Source: Thermomonas sp. (GTDB lineage Bacteria; Pseudomonadota; Gammaproteobacteria; Xanthomonadales; Xanthomonadaceae). From it: a stretch of 64,000 nt of DNA. This document shows positions 38,428-48,391 of the stretch, piece by piece (position 1 is the first letter of the stretch; the number at the start of each line of letters is the position of its first letter). The stretch covers positions 62,001-126,000 of the forward strand of contig NZ_JAMLIW010000002.1 in NCBI RefSeq assembly GCF_023953935.1, written 5' to 3'. Under the pieces are notes generated by a model, which saw only the letters and a program-made list of their open reading frames with translations, ran no database searches and was not told the DNA's origin. The position numbers were made by a program, and so were the translations under genes.

Positions 38428-39122
38428 CCATGCACATTTTTTCCAGCCTGCTGCTGACCTGCCTGTTCTGCCTCGGCGGCTGCTCCTCCAGCCTGTTCGA
38501 ATCGCTGCCCGAGGGCACCGTGACGAGCTGCGATCCGGCCCTGCCCGGGCGCTGGATCGTCACCCGCACCGAATCCGCCGCCGACAACGCCCTGCCGCGC
38601 CCGCTGGAGATCGCCGCCGACTGTCGCACGGTGATCGACCAGGGCCAGACAAAACCCATCCAGGCCAACTTCGTGCACACCCGTGCCGGCAATTACGTCG
38701 AAGCCCTCAACGATTCCGGCAAGCTCGACTGCGCCGGTGACAACGACACCTATTGCGGCCACTTCCTGCTGCGCTACGAGATTGTCGGCGATCAAATGCG
38801 CCTGTACATGCCCGACCATGCGCGCATCGCCCAGGCGCTGACCAAGGGCCAGGTCAAGGGCTACCAATACCCGCAACCGGAGACGCTGCCCGCAGGCCAG
38901 GAGCGCACCTACCACAACTTCGTCGCCGGCAATCCGGCGCAGATCGCCCGCATCCTGCGTCGCCATCCCGAATTCTTCGTGACGGAACCGACCACCGTGC
39001 TGGAGCGCGACACCGCGCCGCCCGCCGCGCCTGCGCCGACGACGCCGGAAGCCACCGCTCCCGCGCAGCCGTCGGAAACCCGCGCCGCCCCACAGCCGCA
39101 GGCGGAGGACGGCGGCCAGTGA
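38424..39122 (+). CDS. lipoprotein of unknown function in the liu operon
   Basis: 232 residues; lipobox signal ([12 protein letters not shown]), a globular part of about 180 residues with three further Cys ([26 protein letters not shown]) and a disordered Pro/Ala tail. Family not recognised. It overlaps liuD by ATGA and liuE by GTGA, so it is firmly inside the leucine operon, an odd place for an envelope lipoprotein. Confidence 0.75.
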   Translation: MTMHIFSSLLLTCLFCLGGCSSSLFESLPEGTVTSCDPALPGRWIVTRTESAADNALPRPLEIAADCRTVIDQGQTKPIQANFVHTRAGNYVEALNDSGKLDCAGDNDTYCGHFLLRYEIVGDQMRLYMPDHARIAQALTKGQVKGYQYPQPETLPAGQERTYHNFVAGNPAQIARILRRHPEFFVTEPTTVLERDTAPPAAPAPTTPEATAPAQPSETRAAPQPQAEDGGQ

Positions 39123-40024
39123 ACCGCGAGCTGCCCGCCCAGGTCCGGATCGTCGAAGTCGGCCCGCGCGACGGCCTGCAAAACGAGAAGATCGACATCG
39201 GCACCGCCGCCAAGATCGAGTTGATCGACCGGCTCTCCCGCACCGGCCTGCGCACGATCGAAGCCACCGCCTTCGTCAGTCCGAAGTGGGTGCCGCAGAT
39301 GGCCGATGCCGCCGAGGTGCTGGCCGGGATCCGGCGCGCGCCCGGCGTGGCCTACCCCGTACTCACCCCCAACCTGCAAGGCTACGAGCGCGCCCGCGCC
39401 GCCGGGGCGCGAGAAGTGTCCGTGTTCACCGCCGCTTCGGAAGCCTTCAACCTGAAAAACACCAACGCCGGCATCGACGAATCCCTGCAACGCTTCGCGC
39501 CGGTGCTCGAGCGCGCCAAGGCCGACGGCGTGCCGGTGCGCGGCTATGTCTCCACCGTGCTCGGCTGCCCCTACCAGGGCGAGGTGCCGGTGGCCGACGT
39601 GGTGCGCGTGGCCAAGGCGCTGCACGCGCTGGGCTGCTTCGAGATTTCGCTGGGCGACACGATCGGCGTGGGCACCCCCGGCAAGGCGCGCGCGATGCTG
39701 CGCGCGGTCGCCGCCGAGGTGCCGATGGCGGCGCTGGCCGTGCATTTCCACGACACCTACGGGCAAGCGCTGGCCAATATCCTGGCCTGCCTGGAAGAAG
39801 GCGTCGCCGTGATCGACAGCGCGGTCTCCGGCGCCGGCGGCTGCCCTTACGCCAAGGGCGCCACTGGCAACGTGGCCAGCGAGGATGTCGTGTACATGCT
39901 CGATGGCCTCGGCATCCAAACCGGCGTCGACCTGACCGCACTGGCCGATACCGGGCGCTGGCTGGCCGGCCTGCTCGGGCGCGACACCAACAGCCGCGCC
40001 AGCAAGGCCCTGTCCGCCCGATGA
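39119..40024 (+). CDS. liuE: hydroxymethylglutaryl-CoA lyase
   Basis: 301 residues; cleaves HMG-CoA to acetoacetate and acetyl-CoA. TIM-barrel motifs: [15 protein letters not shown] (metal Asp and catalytic Arg), [41 protein letters not shown] (metal His) and the C-terminal [17 protein letters not shown] with catalytic Cys. Starts at GTG 39119 overlapping the lipoprotein stop; stop overlaps the GGDEF-EAL gene (ATGA). Confidence 0.94.
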   Translation: MNRELPAQVRIVEVGPRDGLQNEKIDIGTAAKIELIDRLSRTGLRTIEATAFVSPKWVPQMADAAEVLAGIRRAPGVAYPVLTPNLQGYERARAAGAREVSVFTAASEAFNLKNTNAGIDESLQRFAPVLERAKADGVPVRGYVSTVLGCPYQGEVPVADVVRVAKALHALGCFEISLGDTIGVGTPGKARAMLRAVAAEVPMAALAVHFHDTYGQALANILACLEEGVAVIDSAVSGAGGCPYAKGATGNVASEDVVYMLDGLGIQTGVDLTALADTGRWLAGLLGRDTNSRASKALSAR

Positions 40025-42636
40025 GTGCACGCAAGCCCGCCGCCCCGCGCACGCCGGCTTCGACGCAACCACCGTCCGGCAAGCCCGCCACCCCGCGTGC
40101 CCCGACTTCCCGCAAACCACCCGATCCGGCGGCACTGGCCGCACGCCTGACGAAAACCGCCGCCAACGCCGAACTGCCGGCGCGCCTGCGCGCCCTGCTG
40201 CGCAAGGCCGCCGCCGCACTCGCCGAAAGCGGCGCCAAACCGGCCGCTGCGGCCGAGCGCCGGCACCGCGCCTTCCTCGACGCGATTCCCGATCCCACCC
40301 TGATCATTTCCCGCACCGGCGTAATCCTCGACGCCAACGCGGCCGCACTGGCCACTTACGGGCGCCAGCGCCATGAGCTGGTCGGGCACCCGGTCCGCCG
40401 GCTCAATCCCGGCCTGCCGGACAATTTTCTCGATCCGGTCCTGGAGATGATCGATCGCGGCGAAACCCACATCGCCCAGACCATCAACGTCCACAGCAAC
40501 GGCACCCGCTTCCCGGTCGAAGTGCACTCGGCGCGACTGACCAGCGCCGACGGTCCGGTCATCCTCGCCATCGCCCGCGACCTGAGCGCCCGCACCGACG
40601 CCGGAACCCGCTACACCAGCCTCGCCGATGCGATCGACCGCGCCATCACCCTGCACGACCGCGACGGCCTGATCCTGTACCTGAACCCCGCGGCGGCGCG
40701 CATGTACGCCCTGGACAGCCACGCGCTCGGCCGGCCGCTGCGCGACAGCGACGACTGGACCGTCGTCGACCCGCAAGGCCAGGTGCTGGCGCCCGCCGCC
40801 TACCCGCTGGCGCGCGCGCTGCGCGACGGCAAGGACGTGAACGCCACCATCGGGCTGTACCAGCACAGCAGCCAGCGCTTGACCTGGCTGTCAGTGACGA
40901 TTGTCCTGCAATACGACCCCGGCTCCACCCGCCCCGACCGCGCCCTGATGCTCGGCAGCGAGATCACCGACCTGCAGCGCGACAAGGCGCTGTTCGAACG
41001 GGTGCAGGAGCTGGCCCAGATCGGCGGCTGGCAGTGGAACCGCCGCAGCGACGCCCTGCACCTGACCAGCGAATCGATGCGCATCCTGCGCCAGCGGCGC
41101 CCGCCCGCCGCGATGGAGGCCCTGCTGAACTGCCTGGACGCCGAGGACGGCACGCGCCTGCGCAAGACCCTCAAGGCGATCCGCGGCGACACCGGCTTCG
41201 ACCTCGAACTGCGCGGTCGCACCCAGCGCGCGGCGCCGTTCTGGATCCGCATGATCGGCGAGCCCGACCCGCTCGACCCCGGCCACAACCGCTTCACCGG
41301 CACCCTGCAGGACATCACCGAAAGCAAACGCGCCGAAGACGCCCTGCGGACGCAGGCGCAGACCGACGCGTTGACCGGCCTGCTCAACCGCGACGCCATC
41401 CTCGAATCGATCCGCGACGGCCTGGCCGCCGACGATGGCCCCGACCTGGCGGTGCTCTACATCGACCTCGACCGCTTCAAGATCGTCAACGACGCGCTCG
41501 GCCACGACGCCGGCGACCGGCTGCTGGTGGAGGTCGCGCAGCGCCTGCGCAAAGCGGTCGGGAAACAAGGCGCCATCGCCCGCTTCGGTGGCGACGAATT
41601 CCTCGTCACCTGCCGCATTGCCGACGACCCGCAGCGCCCGGAACGACTTGCGCGCCGGATCCAGACCGCCTTCGAGCCGCCATTCCTGCTGGGCAAGACC
41701 GAGTTTTCGGTGTCTTCCAGCATCGGCCTGTCGCGCGCGCCCACTGACGGCACCACCCCCGAGCGCCTGATCCAGAGCGCCGATTTCGCCATGTACGTCA
41801 GCAAGCGCAAACATCGCAACGGCTTCCAGAATTTTTCACCGGCGCTGGAACAGGCCCAGCAGGAGCGGGTGCAGATCGAAACCCGGCTGCGCCGCGCCCT
41901 CGACAACGGCGAATTCCATCTCGCCTACCAGCCCCAAGTGGACCTGCGCAGCGGTCGCATCCTGTTTGCCGAAGCGCTGCTGCGCTGGAACAGCCCGGAT
42001 CTGGGCACGGTCGCGCCGGAGCGCTTCATCGACCTCGCCGAAAACACTGGCGACGTGATCCGGATCGGCCACTGGGCGCTGCTGGAAGCCTGCGCACAAA
42101 TGCGCCGCTGGCAGGAACAAAGCCTGCCGATCCAGCGCATCGCCGTGAACGTGTCCTACCGCCAGTTCGTCGGCGAGGATATGGTCGCCAGCGTGCGCCA
42201 GATGCTCAAGGACACCGGCATCCCCGGCCACGCGCTGGAACTGGAAATCACCGAGCGCGTGCTGGTGGAAGACACCCGCGATACCGCGCTGGTCTTCGAC
42301 GGCCTGCGCAGCCTCGGCGTGCGCTTGACCATTGATGATTTCGGCGAAGGCTACAGCGCCCTCAACTACCTGCGGCGGCTACCGCTCCACGGCCTCAAGC
42401 TCAGCCAGGGCTTCGTCCACGGCATCCCCGACAACCGCTCCGACGTGGCGATCTGCCAGGCCGTCACCGGCATCGCCCGCAGCCTCGGCCTGGATATCAT
42501 CGCCGAGGGGATCGAAACCGAGGCCCAGCGCGATTTCCTGCTGCGCCTCGGGGTGACGGTCGGTCAAGGCTACCTGTTCCAGCCGGGCCTGCCGCCGGGT
42601 GAACTGGCCAAACGCCTGCTGGCGCAGACCGGCTGA
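40021..42636 (+). CDS. PAS-GGDEF-EAL cyclic-di-GMP protein
   Basis: 871 residues without transmembrane helices: Pro/Ala-rich N-terminus, PAS-like domains (about 80-190, 200-310, 320-435), GGDEF domain (RFGGDEF at 521-527, intact) and EAL domain (E651-[26 protein letters not shown]). No RxxD inhibitory site precedes GGDEF. The canonical KxD after loop 6 reads K793-L-S, so the Asp is replaced, although other metal ligands remain. It could make or break c-di-GMP. Translationally coupled to liuE, which is unusual for a signalling gene. Confidence 0.9.
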   Translation: MSARKPAAPRTPASTQPPSGKPATPRAPTSRKPPDPAALAARLTKTAANAELPARLRALLRKAAAALAESGAKPAAAAERRHRAFLDAIPDPTLIISRTGVILDANAAALATYGRQRHELVGHPVRRLNPGLPDNFLDPVLEMIDRGETHIAQTINVHSNGTRFPVEVHSARLTSADGPVILAIARDLSARTDAGTRYTSLADAIDRAITLHDRDGLILYLNPAAARMYALDSHALGRPLRDSDDWTVVDPQGQVLAPAAYPLARALRDGKDVNATIGLYQHSSQRLTWLSVTIVLQYDPGSTRPDRALMLGSEITDLQRDKALFERVQELAQIGGWQWNRRSDALHLTSESMRILRQRRPPAAMEALLNCLDAEDGTRLRKTLKAIRGDTGFDLELRGRTQRAAPFWIRMIGEPDPLDPGHNRFTGTLQDITESKRAEDALRTQAQTDALTGLLNRDAILESIRDGLAADDGPDLAVLYIDLDRFKIVNDALGHDAGDRLLVEVAQRLRKAVGKQGAIARFGGDEFLVTCRIADDPQRPERLARRIQTAFEPPFLLGKTEFSVSSSIGLSRAPTDGTTPERLIQSADFAMYVSKRKHRNGFQNFSPALEQAQQERVQIETRLRRALDNGEFHLAYQPQVDLRSGRILFAEALLRWNSPDLGTVAPERFIDLAENTGDVIRIGHWALLEACAQMRRWQEQSLPIQRIAVNVSYRQFVGEDMVASVRQMLKDTGIPGHALELEITERVLVEDTRDTALVFDGLRSLGVRLTIDDFGEGYSALNYLRRLPLHGLKLSQGFVHGIPDNRSDVAICQAVTGIARSLGLDIIAEGIETEAQRDFLLRLGVTVGQGYLFQPGLPPGELAKRLLAQTG

Positions 42637-42680
42637 GCGCTGACCAACGCGCACCGATACCAGATGATTCCGGATCGCGG

Positions 42681-42715
42681 CGCCAATGGATGCCGGCCTG
42701 CGCCGGCATGACGAA
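42681..42715. repeat. REP-like palindrome (GGATGCCGGCCTGCGCCGGCATGAC)
   Basis: A perfect short hairpin ATGCCGGC / GCCGGCAT around CTGC in the gap between the c-di-GMP gene and the SDR gene. It resembles widespread REP units. Confidence 0.6.
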
Positions 42716-42807
42716 CAGAGCGCAAGCCACCCGAATCGGGTGAGATGGCCGACATCCCCACCGCTCCCATCCGCTAAAATCCTCGTTTTCCTCCGCAGGA
42801 CACTCCC

Positions 42808-43578
42808 ATGCAGCTTGCCAACGCCCGCGCCGTGATCACCGGCGGCGTTTCCGGACTGGGTTTCGCCACCGCCAGGCACCTCGTTGCCCACGGCGGCAGG
42901 GTGGCCCTGTTCGATGTCAACGAAGAAAAAGGCGCGGCCGCGGTAGCCGAGCTGGGCGCCGGCAATGCCTGCTTCTTCCAGACCGACGTCAGCGATGAAG
43001 CCGCCGTGGCCGCCAACGTCGCTGCCGCCAAAGACTGCCTCGGCGGCCTGAACGTGGCGGTCAACTGCGCCGGCATCCTCGGCGCCGGGCGCGTGCTCGG
43101 CAAGACCGGGCCGATGCCGCTGGCGCAGTTTCGCACCACGGTCATGGTCAACCTGATCGGCAGCTTCAACGTCGCCAAGGCCTGCGCCGACCTGATGCAG
43201 CACAACGACGCCGATGCCGACGGCGAACGCGGCGTGATCGTCAACACCGCCTCGGTGGCCGCGTATGAAGGGCAGATCGGCCAAGCCGCGTATTCGGCCA
43301 GCAAGGGCGGCGTGGTCGGCATGACCCTGCCGATGGCGCGCGAACTGGCCCGTTTCGGCATCCGCGTGATGACGATTGCTCCCGGCGTGTTCTGGACGCC
43401 GATGGTGGACGGCATGCCCGACGCCGTGCGTGTTTCGCTGGAAGCCACCATTCCCTTCCCCGCCCGCCTCGGCCGCCCCGAGGAATACGCCGATCTGGTC
43501 GGCTACATCCTCGGCAATGGCTACCTCAACGGCGAAACCATCCGCCTGGACGGCGCGACGCGGTTGGCACCGAAGTGA
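42808..43578 (+). CDS. type II 3-hydroxyacyl-CoA dehydrogenase (SDR)
   Basis: A 256-residue SDR of the HSD17B10 type: cofactor loop VITGGVSGLGFATAR, VNCAGILGAGR, catalytic Ser in IVNTASVAAYEGQIGQ and YSASKGG (YxxxK). Homologues oxidise 2-methyl-3-hydroxybutyryl-CoA (isoleucine) and other short hydroxyacyl-CoAs, which fits the branched-chain catabolic neighbourhood. Confidence 0.88.
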   Translation: MQLANARAVITGGVSGLGFATARHLVAHGGRVALFDVNEEKGAAAVAELGAGNACFFQTDVSDEAAVAANVAAAKDCLGGLNVAVNCAGILGAGRVLGKTGPMPLAQFRTTVMVNLIGSFNVAKACADLMQHNDADADGERGVIVNTASVAAYEGQIGQAAYSASKGGVVGMTLPMARELARFGIRVMTIAPGVFWTPMVDGMPDAVRVSLEATIPFPARLGRPEEYADLVGYILGNGYLNGETIRLDGATRLAPK

Positions 43579-43640
43579 CTGTTCGGGTAGACGGGAGACG
43601 GGAGACGCAAGAGCATCAAACGGTATACACGCAGGACGTG

Positions 43641-43813
43641 CCGTTCGTGAGGCCCGCCCCCGTTCGTGAGACCCCGCTCCCCGTTCGTAAGGTCCCACCC
43701 CGTTCGTGGTGAGCTTGTCGAACCATGAACGGGGCCGCCCAATCACCAAGCCTTGGGTCGTAGCATGGATTGTCGTGGCGCCGATGTGGTTCGACAGGCT
43801 CACCACGAACGGC
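43641..43813. repeat. CCGTTCGTGGTGAGCTTGTCGAAC repeat cluster
   Basis: Partial units CCGTTCGTGAG at about 43641-43690, one full unit at 43700-43731 (GTTCGTGGTGAGCTTGTCG) and an inverted one at 43785-43813. They fill most of the 295-bp gap before efpL, which otherwise holds nothing recognisable. The same unit is inserted in icmF. Confidence 0.75.
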
Positions 43814-43873
43814 GATTTACTTCATGATCCGATCAGCAACCCATCTCCCCACACAACACAACACCACAATCCC

Positions 43874-44440
43874 ATGAAAGCCTACGACCTCAAGAAAGGC
43901 AACGTTGTTGAATACAACGGCGGCGTGTACCAGATCCGCGACATCGAGCGCAGCAGCCCGCAGGGACGCGGCGGCAACGTGCGCTTCCGCTTCGTGATGT
44001 ACGCGATCCCCGGCGGCAGCAAGCTCGACGCCAGCTTCGACGGCGACGATGACCTGCGCGAAGTGGACATGAGCCGCCGCCAGGCCACTTTCTCGTACAA
44101 GGACGGCGAGGCCTTCGTGTTCATGGACGACGAGGACTACACGCCGTATACCTTGGACGCCGATGCCATCGGCGATGCCGCCGGCTACATCACCGATGGC
44201 CTGACCGGCATCTACGTGCAGCTGATCGAGGACGCGCCGGTAGCGATCCAACTACCGCAAAGCGTGGCGCTGGACGTCGTCGAAACCCCACCCGAACTCA
44301 AGGGCGGCACCGCCACCAAGCGCCCCAAGCCGGCCAAGCTGTCCACCGGGATCGAGATCATGGTCCCTGAATACATCGGCAGCGGCGAAAAAGTCTGGGT
44401 GAACACCACCACCGGCGAATTCGCCGGCCGCGCGGAGTAA
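43874..44440 (+). CDS. efpL: elongation factor P-like protein EfpL (YeiP)
   Basis: A 188-residue, three-domain EF-P paralogue that relieves ribosome stalling at difficult motifs. It matches YeiP/Efp[21 protein letters not shown] with Arg at the tip (no modifiable Lys), [13 protein letters not shown], and [24 protein letters not shown] at 43874 starts [16 protein letters not shown]. Confidence 0.93.
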   Translation: MKAYDLKKGNVVEYNGGVYQIRDIERSSPQGRGGNVRFRFVMYAIPGGSKLDASFDGDDDLREVDMSRRQATFSYKDGEAFVFMDDEDYTPYTLDADAIGDAAGYITDGLTGIYVQLIEDAPVAIQLPQSVALDVVETPPELKGGTATKRPKPAKLSTGIEIMVPEYIGSGEKVWVNTTTGEFAGRAE

Positions 44441-44468
44441 GCTGCTCCCCCTCCCCGCGAGCGGAGCG

Positions 44469-44632
44469 CCCCTCATCCGGCGCTGCGCGCCACCTTCTCC
44501 CCGCACAGCGGGGAGAAGGAAAATCCACGCTTGTCCCCCTCTCCCCGCGTGCGGAGAAAAGGAAAATCAAAAACGCCGCATCGTCGAGCCCCCTCTCCCC
44601 GCCTGCGGGGAGAGGGTTGGGGTGAGGGGCGC
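44469..44632. repeat. array of palindromic CCCCTC / GGGGAGA units (left of DUF559 gene)
   Basis: Three units: CCCCTCATCCGGCGCTGCGCGCC...GGGGAGAAGG (44469-44523), a degenerate one (about 44536-44566), and CCCCTCTCCCCGC...GGGGAGAGGGTTGGGGTGAGGGG (44589-44632). Each can fold into stems. Confidence 0.8.
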
Positions 44633-44653
44633 TTTTGCTCCTGCTTCAACCGT

Positions 44654-45007
44654 CTAAGCAAGATGGCTTGATGGCAGCGCCAGCGCGATTGCGTTCAGGA
44701 CATCATTCAAACGCAAAAACACGTCGTCGTTCCAGAAACGTTGCACTGCGTAGCCGCGCCGCGCCAGATAGTGCGTGCGGGCGCTGTCGTAAGCGACGTG
44801 TTGCAGGTGTTGACTTCCATCCAGTTCAAGCACCAGTCGTGCCGGCAGGCAGACGAAGTCCACGATGTATGGCCCGATGCGATGCTGACGGCGGAATTTC
44901 CAGCCGTTCAGACGACGTGCGCGCAGCTGCTGCCACAGGATGCGCTCGGCTTCGGTTTGACTCGCACGCAGACTGCGCGTGCGGGTGTGGTCGGATTTTC
45001 CTCGCAT
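44654..45007 (-). CDS. DUF559 (PD-(D/E)XK-like) endonuclease-domain protein
   Basis: 117 residues: RSLRASQTEAERILWQQLRA, then FRRQHRIGPYIVDFVC and LVLELDGSQH (the Asp and Glu-x-Asp of the restriction-endonuclease-like fold), RRGYAVQRFWNDDVF at the end. Stand-alone DUF559 proteins are related to very-short-patch-repair nucleases; function is unclear. The gene lies between two arrays of the same palindromic repeats. A TTG at 45016 is an alternative start. Confidence 0.85.
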   Translation of the reverse strand: MRGKSDHTRTRSLRASQTEAERILWQQLRARRLNGWKFRRQHRIGPYIVDFVCLPARLVLELDGSQHLQHVAYDSARTHYLARRGYAVQRFWNDDVFLRLNDVLNAIALALPSSHLA

Positions 45008-45097
45008 GGAAGACAAAGCAAACGGCGGTGGGCAGCATCGTTGCAGCCCGACGAACCGGAGGGGATCGGAGAATGTCGCCGGATTGCATCGGAAAGC

Positions 45098-45358
45098 GCC
45101 CCCTCATCCGGCGCTGCGCGCCACCTTCTCCCGAAGGGAGAAGGAAGATCAAAAGCGCCGTATCGTCAAACCCCCTCTCCCCGTGACAACGGGGAGAGGG
45201 TCGGGGTGAGGGGCGCGAGCGCAGCGAGCGCGGCAGTGCAAGATCGCCCTCATCCGGCCTGCGGCCACCTTCTCCCAAAGGGAGAAGGAAAATCAGCGAT
45301 TGCCCCCGCCCCTCATCCGGCGCTGCGCGCCACCTTCTCCCGAAGGGAGAAGAAAAAA
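45098..45358. repeat. array of palindromic CCCCTC / GGGAGAAGG units (right of DUF559 gene)
   Basis: At least four units in the 356-bp gap between the DUF559 gene and the exporter gene: about 45098-45152, 45171-45218, 45247-45292 and 45308-45355. Three are of the CTCATCCGG...CACCTTCTCCC...GGGAGAAGG type, and one is CCCCCTCTCCCC...GGGGAGAGGG. Nothing else is seen in the gap. Confidence 0.8.
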
Positions 45359-45363
45359 CCCGC

Positions 45364-47043
45364 CTACACCAGCCGCCCCGCCTCCAGCCGCAGCACGCGG
45401 TCGGCCAGCGCCAGGCTCGCCGGACGGTGGGTGATCAGGATCACCGTGCGGCTGGCCAGCACGTCGCGGCATGCCTCGATGAATTCCAGCTCGCCCTCCG
45501 GATCGAACATCGCCGTCGCCTCGTCCAGAATCAGGATCGCCGGGTCGCGCAGCAGCGCCCGCGCCAGCGCCAGCCGCTGCCGCTGCCCGCCCGACAGCCG
45601 CACGCCCTGATCGCCGATCACGGTGTCGTAGCCATCCGGCAGAGCCAGGATGAAATCATGCGCCCGCGCCGCCCGCGCCGCCTGCTCGATGGCGTCCTGC
45701 GCCGCATCGCTGCGCCCGTAGGCGATGTTCTCGCGCACCGTGGCGTTGAACAGCAGCACCTGCTGCGCCACCAGCCCGATCTGGTTGCGCAGCGCCTGCA
45801 ACCGGAAGTCGCGCAAGTCGATGCCGCCGATCGTCACCCGCCCCGCCTGCGGTTCCACCAGCCGCAGCAGCAGATGCACCAGCGTGCTTTTGCCGGCCCC
45901 GTTGACCCCGGTCAGCGCCACCGTCTCACCGGCGCGGATGGTCAAATCCAGCCCGCGAAACAGCGGCTCACGGCCGGGATAGGTGAAGTCCACGCCCGCA
46001 TACACCACGTCACCGCGTGCCGGCAGCTGCTCCTGCGTGCCCGCGTCCACCTCGGGCTGCGCGTCCAGCGCGTCTGACAGCCGCCGCAGCGAGCCCATCG
46101 CCGCCATCGTGCTGCCATACACCGAGGCCAGACTGCCCACCGGTCCCACCAGCACCATGCCATACAGGAACACGCTGACCAGCTCGCCCATCCGCATTTC
46201 GCTGCTGACCACCATGCGCCCGCCCAAGCCCAGCAGCAGCAGTATCGCGCCGGCCCCGATCACGTAAACCGCCGGATGGATCCCCCCCTGCCACTTCGCC
46301 AGCCGCAGGTCTGCGGCATACACCGCATCGGCGCGCTGGCGAAAGCGCGCGTCCTCCGTCGGCTCGGTGCCGAAGGCCTTGATCAGCGCCAGCGATTCCA
46401 GATTCTGCTCGGCCAGTGAAGACTGCTCGGCCCAGGCCTGCGCCGACGCGTGCGACAGCGGCCGCAACCTGCGCCCGACCAGCTTCAGCGCCAGAAACAG
46501 CACCGGCATCAGCACCGCCACGGTCACCGCGATCAGCGGCGCCAGATGCAGCATCATCGCCAGCGCGCCAACCAAGGTGAACAGCAGCGGCAGCAGCGGC
46601 AGCAAGGTGCCCGTCACATAACGCCCGATCCGGTAGATATCCACATACAGCAGCGCCAGCACGTCGCCGCGCTGGCGGGCGTTGTGCCATTCCAGCGGCA
46701 GCGCCTGCAAATGCGCGTACAGCTCCGAACCGGCGTCCGCCTGCAGCCGTCCGGACACTTTCTGCAGCTGGATCGCCGTCACGTAGCCCAGCCCCTGCTG
46801 GGCGCAGATCAATCCGAACAGCAGCCACAGCAGAGCGCCCAGATGCTGGTTGAGCATCAGCCGGTCGGTCATCACCCCACCCAGCCATGGCTGGGCCAGC
46901 GTCGCTGCGCTTTGCACCAGCATCAGCACCAGCACCAGCACCAGCGCCGGCAGGTGCGGGCGCAATACCGGCAGCAGCAGGTGCCGGATCGTGCGCGGGC
47001 ACGTTCCCGAGTCCCCCGCAGCTGTTTCTGCCGTGTCTGTCAT
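45364..47043 (-). CDS. ABC exporter, probable lasso peptide transporter (D)
   Basis: A 559-residue half-transporter: about six membrane helices (residues 20-310), then the ATPase. P-loop GVNGAGKST, Q-loop LVAQQVLLFNATVRENI, signature LSGGQRQRLALARAL, Walker B ILILDEATAMFD, His in LITHRPAS. No N-terminal C39 peptidase, as expected when the leader is removed by a separate B2 protease. Divergent from B1 with a 127-bp gap. Its assignment to the lasso cluster rests on position and is likely but not certain. Confidence 0.85.
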   Translation of the reverse strand: MTDTAETAAGDSGTCPRTIRHLLLPVLRPHLPALVLVLVLMLVQSAATLAQPWLGGVMTDRLMLNQHLGALLWLLFGLICAQQGLGYVTAIQLQKVSGRLQADAGSELYAHLQALPLEWHNARQRGDVLALLYVDIYRIGRYVTGTLLPLLPLLFTLVGALAMMLHLAPLIAVTVAVLMPVLFLALKLVGRRLRPLSHASAQAWAEQSSLAEQNLESLALIKAFGTEPTEDARFRQRADAVYAADLRLAKWQGGIHPAVYVIGAGAILLLLGLGGRMVVSSEMRMGELVSVFLYGMVLVGPVGSLASVYGSTMAAMGSLRRLSDALDAQPEVDAGTQEQLPARGDVVYAGVDFTYPGREPLFRGLDLTIRAGETVALTGVNGAGKSTLVHLLLRLVEPQAGRVTIGGIDLRDFRLQALRNQIGLVAQQVLLFNATVRENIAYGRSDAAQDAIEQAARAARAHDFILALPDGYDTVIGDQGVRLSGGQRQRLALARALLRDPAILILDEATAMFDPEGELEFIEACRDVLASRTVILITHRPASLALADRVLRLEAGRLV

Positions 47044-47170
47044 GGTCGCCAGTGTAGCCTCCCCTCGATTGCGTCCACTCCGGTTTGATCTGCCTGCCGC
47101 GACTTCCGCATCCCTCGGGTGTGTTTGCTACGCTATACGGCACCATGCAATCAGGCCAGGTATCGCCCAA

Positions 47171-47464
47171 GTGACCGCCACCTCTTCAGGCATCGACTCC
47201 ACGCGCCGGGTCGTGCGCAGCGACAATGTGCTCGCCCAGCAGGTCGGCGACGAAACCGTGCTGCTGGATCTGGCCGGCGAACAGTATTTCGGGTTGAATG
47301 CCGTGGGGTCCCGCATCTGGGAACTGCTGGAACACGAACCCAGCATCGCCTCCATGGTCACCACCTTGCAGCAGGAGTTCGACGCGGCGCCCGACCAGAT
47401 CGCTTCCGACCTGCACACCCTGATCAACGAGCTGGCCGCTGCGGGGCTGGTTCGCATCGGCTAG
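47171..47464 (+). CDS. lasso peptide B1 / PqqD-family RiPP recognition element
   Basis: 97 residues from a GTG at 47171. PqqD-like winged-helix fold: VVRSDNVLAQQVGDETVLLD, EQYFGLNAVGSRIWELLEHE, a helix pair, and DLHTLINELAAAGLVRIG. Such proteins bind the leader peptide and present it to protease and cyclase. It is followed 4 bp later by B2, the usual split-B arrangement. Confidence 0.88.
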   Translation: MTATSSGIDSTRRVVRSDNVLAQQVGDETVLLDLAGEQYFGLNAVGSRIWELLEHEPSIASMVTTLQQEFDAAPDQIASDLHTLINELAAAGLVRIG

Positions 47465-47468
47465 CGCC

Positions 47469-47921
47469 GTGTTCACGAAGCTGGCGCGCCTGCGCAAACT
47501 GCGCTGGGGCGAACTTGTCCAGCTGCCGCTGCTGCTCGCCGGTGTCGTGCTCGTTGATCTAGCTCTGGCCGTTTTCGGCTACAGGCGCACCCTGCGCGCA
47601 GTCGAACGGTTGAGTCAGCGAAATGCCCCGCAGGTAGGCAACCTCACCGCCCTCGACCGCGCCAGACGGCTGGCGTGGCGGGTCGATCTGGTAGGTCGCC
47701 ACGGCCCGGTACGCCGCAGCTGCCTGCGCTGCGCACTGCTCACCTACGGACTGCTGCGCTGGCGCGGCCTGCGCCCGATCCTGCGCCTCGGTCTTCCCGT
47801 GCAACCTCAAGCTGCCACCTTCATGGCGCACGCCTGGGTGGAGGTGGAAGGTGCCCCCCTGCTTCCGGGCGATGCTCGCTACACCCCCTTCATCCCCGGT
47901 CAGCCACCACCACCTCTCTGA
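47469..47921 (+). CDS. lasso peptide B2 leader protease (transglutaminase-like)
   Basis: 150 residues (GTG start). An N-terminal hydrophobic helix (LPLLLAGVVLVDLALAVFG) precedes the cysteine-protease core: catalytic Cys85 in RRSCLRCALLTYGLLRWRG, His121 in FMAHAWVEVEG and Asp135 downstream. It cuts precursor leaders, probably just after the T-A dipeptide found in both precursors. Pro-rich last residues. Confidence 0.9.
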   Translation: MFTKLARLRKLRWGELVQLPLLLAGVVLVDLALAVFGYRRTLRAVERLSQRNAPQVGNLTALDRARRLAWRVDLVGRHGPVRRSCLRCALLTYGLLRWRGLRPILRLGLPVQPQAATFMAHAWVEVEGAPLLPGDARYTPFIPGQPPPPL

Positions 47922-47940
47922 AAGCAAGCATAACAACCGC

Positions 47941-47969
47941 TTGACAAGCCCCGCGGAACTCCCTGAAAC
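47941..47969 (+). promoter_or_regulatory. possible promoter upstream of precursor 1
   Basis: TTGACA at 47941-47946, a 17-bp spacer, then TGAAAC at 47964-47969, 97 bp before the precursor start. The -35 is perfect, the -10 weak. A separate promoter would let the precursor be made in excess of the enzymes. Confidence 0.4.
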
Positions 47970-48065
47970 TGAGCTTGGGTCACAGTGTTACGACAGTCGC
48001 CTGCCCGGGGTCACCCAAGATCGTTGGCAAGGTTCAACCAATCAAACCCAGCAAGGAGCGCACCC

Positions 48066-48239
48066 ATGAGCGTCGCCCACAACCACCGCACCACCGCAGC
48101 TCGCAAGGTCTATGCGGCTCCCAAATTGCAGCGCTTCGGCGGCATCGGTGCGCTGACCGCTGGTGGGGTGGGTTCCGTGCAGGAAAGCATGTCCGCAATG
48201 GGCATGGGCTGCGGTAATGCTCTCAAGAAGTACTGCTGA
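48066..48239 (+). CDS. lasso peptide precursor 1
   Basis: 57 residues. Leader (32) carries the recognition pattern Y16-x2-P19-x-L21-x3-G25-x5-T31 (YAAPKLQRFGGIGALT), ending T-A. Predicted core, residues 33-57: G1-G2 start, Glu8 for an 8-membered macrolactam ring (GGVGSVQE), then a 17-residue Met/Gly-rich tail with Cys17 and a C-terminal Cys25. A good AAGGAG site lies at 48053-48058. It sits between B2 and the methyltransferase. Core boundaries are predicted from the Thr at -2 rule. Confidence 0.88.
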   Translation: MSVAHNHRTTAARKVYAAPKLQRFGGIGALTAGGVGSVQESMSAMGMGCGNALKKYC

Positions 48240-48391
48240 TCTCACTTGGTGGTTTGCCGCCGGTTTTCAATGGGTGACGCACGAGCGGAGCGGCTCGCCA
48301 TCTACCTGCTCCGGCCTGCAGCGCCATTCAGGTATCCAGTGCTGGCGGGGCATTGGCAGCAGAGGCACCGCCGCCGTGAACAAAGGACGGT

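Noticed and set aside
48066-48239. Precursor 1 as a bacteriocin of the double-glycine leader type
   Set aside because: The leader lacks a GG-cleavage helix pattern, the exporter has no C39 peptidase, and the YxxPxL...G...T motif beside B1, B2 and cyclase genes fits lasso precursors better.
48240-48391. Possible extra small gene or attenuator between precursor 1 and methyltransferase
   Set aside because: No frame with start, ribosome site and leader-like motif; only a weak short hairpin is visible.
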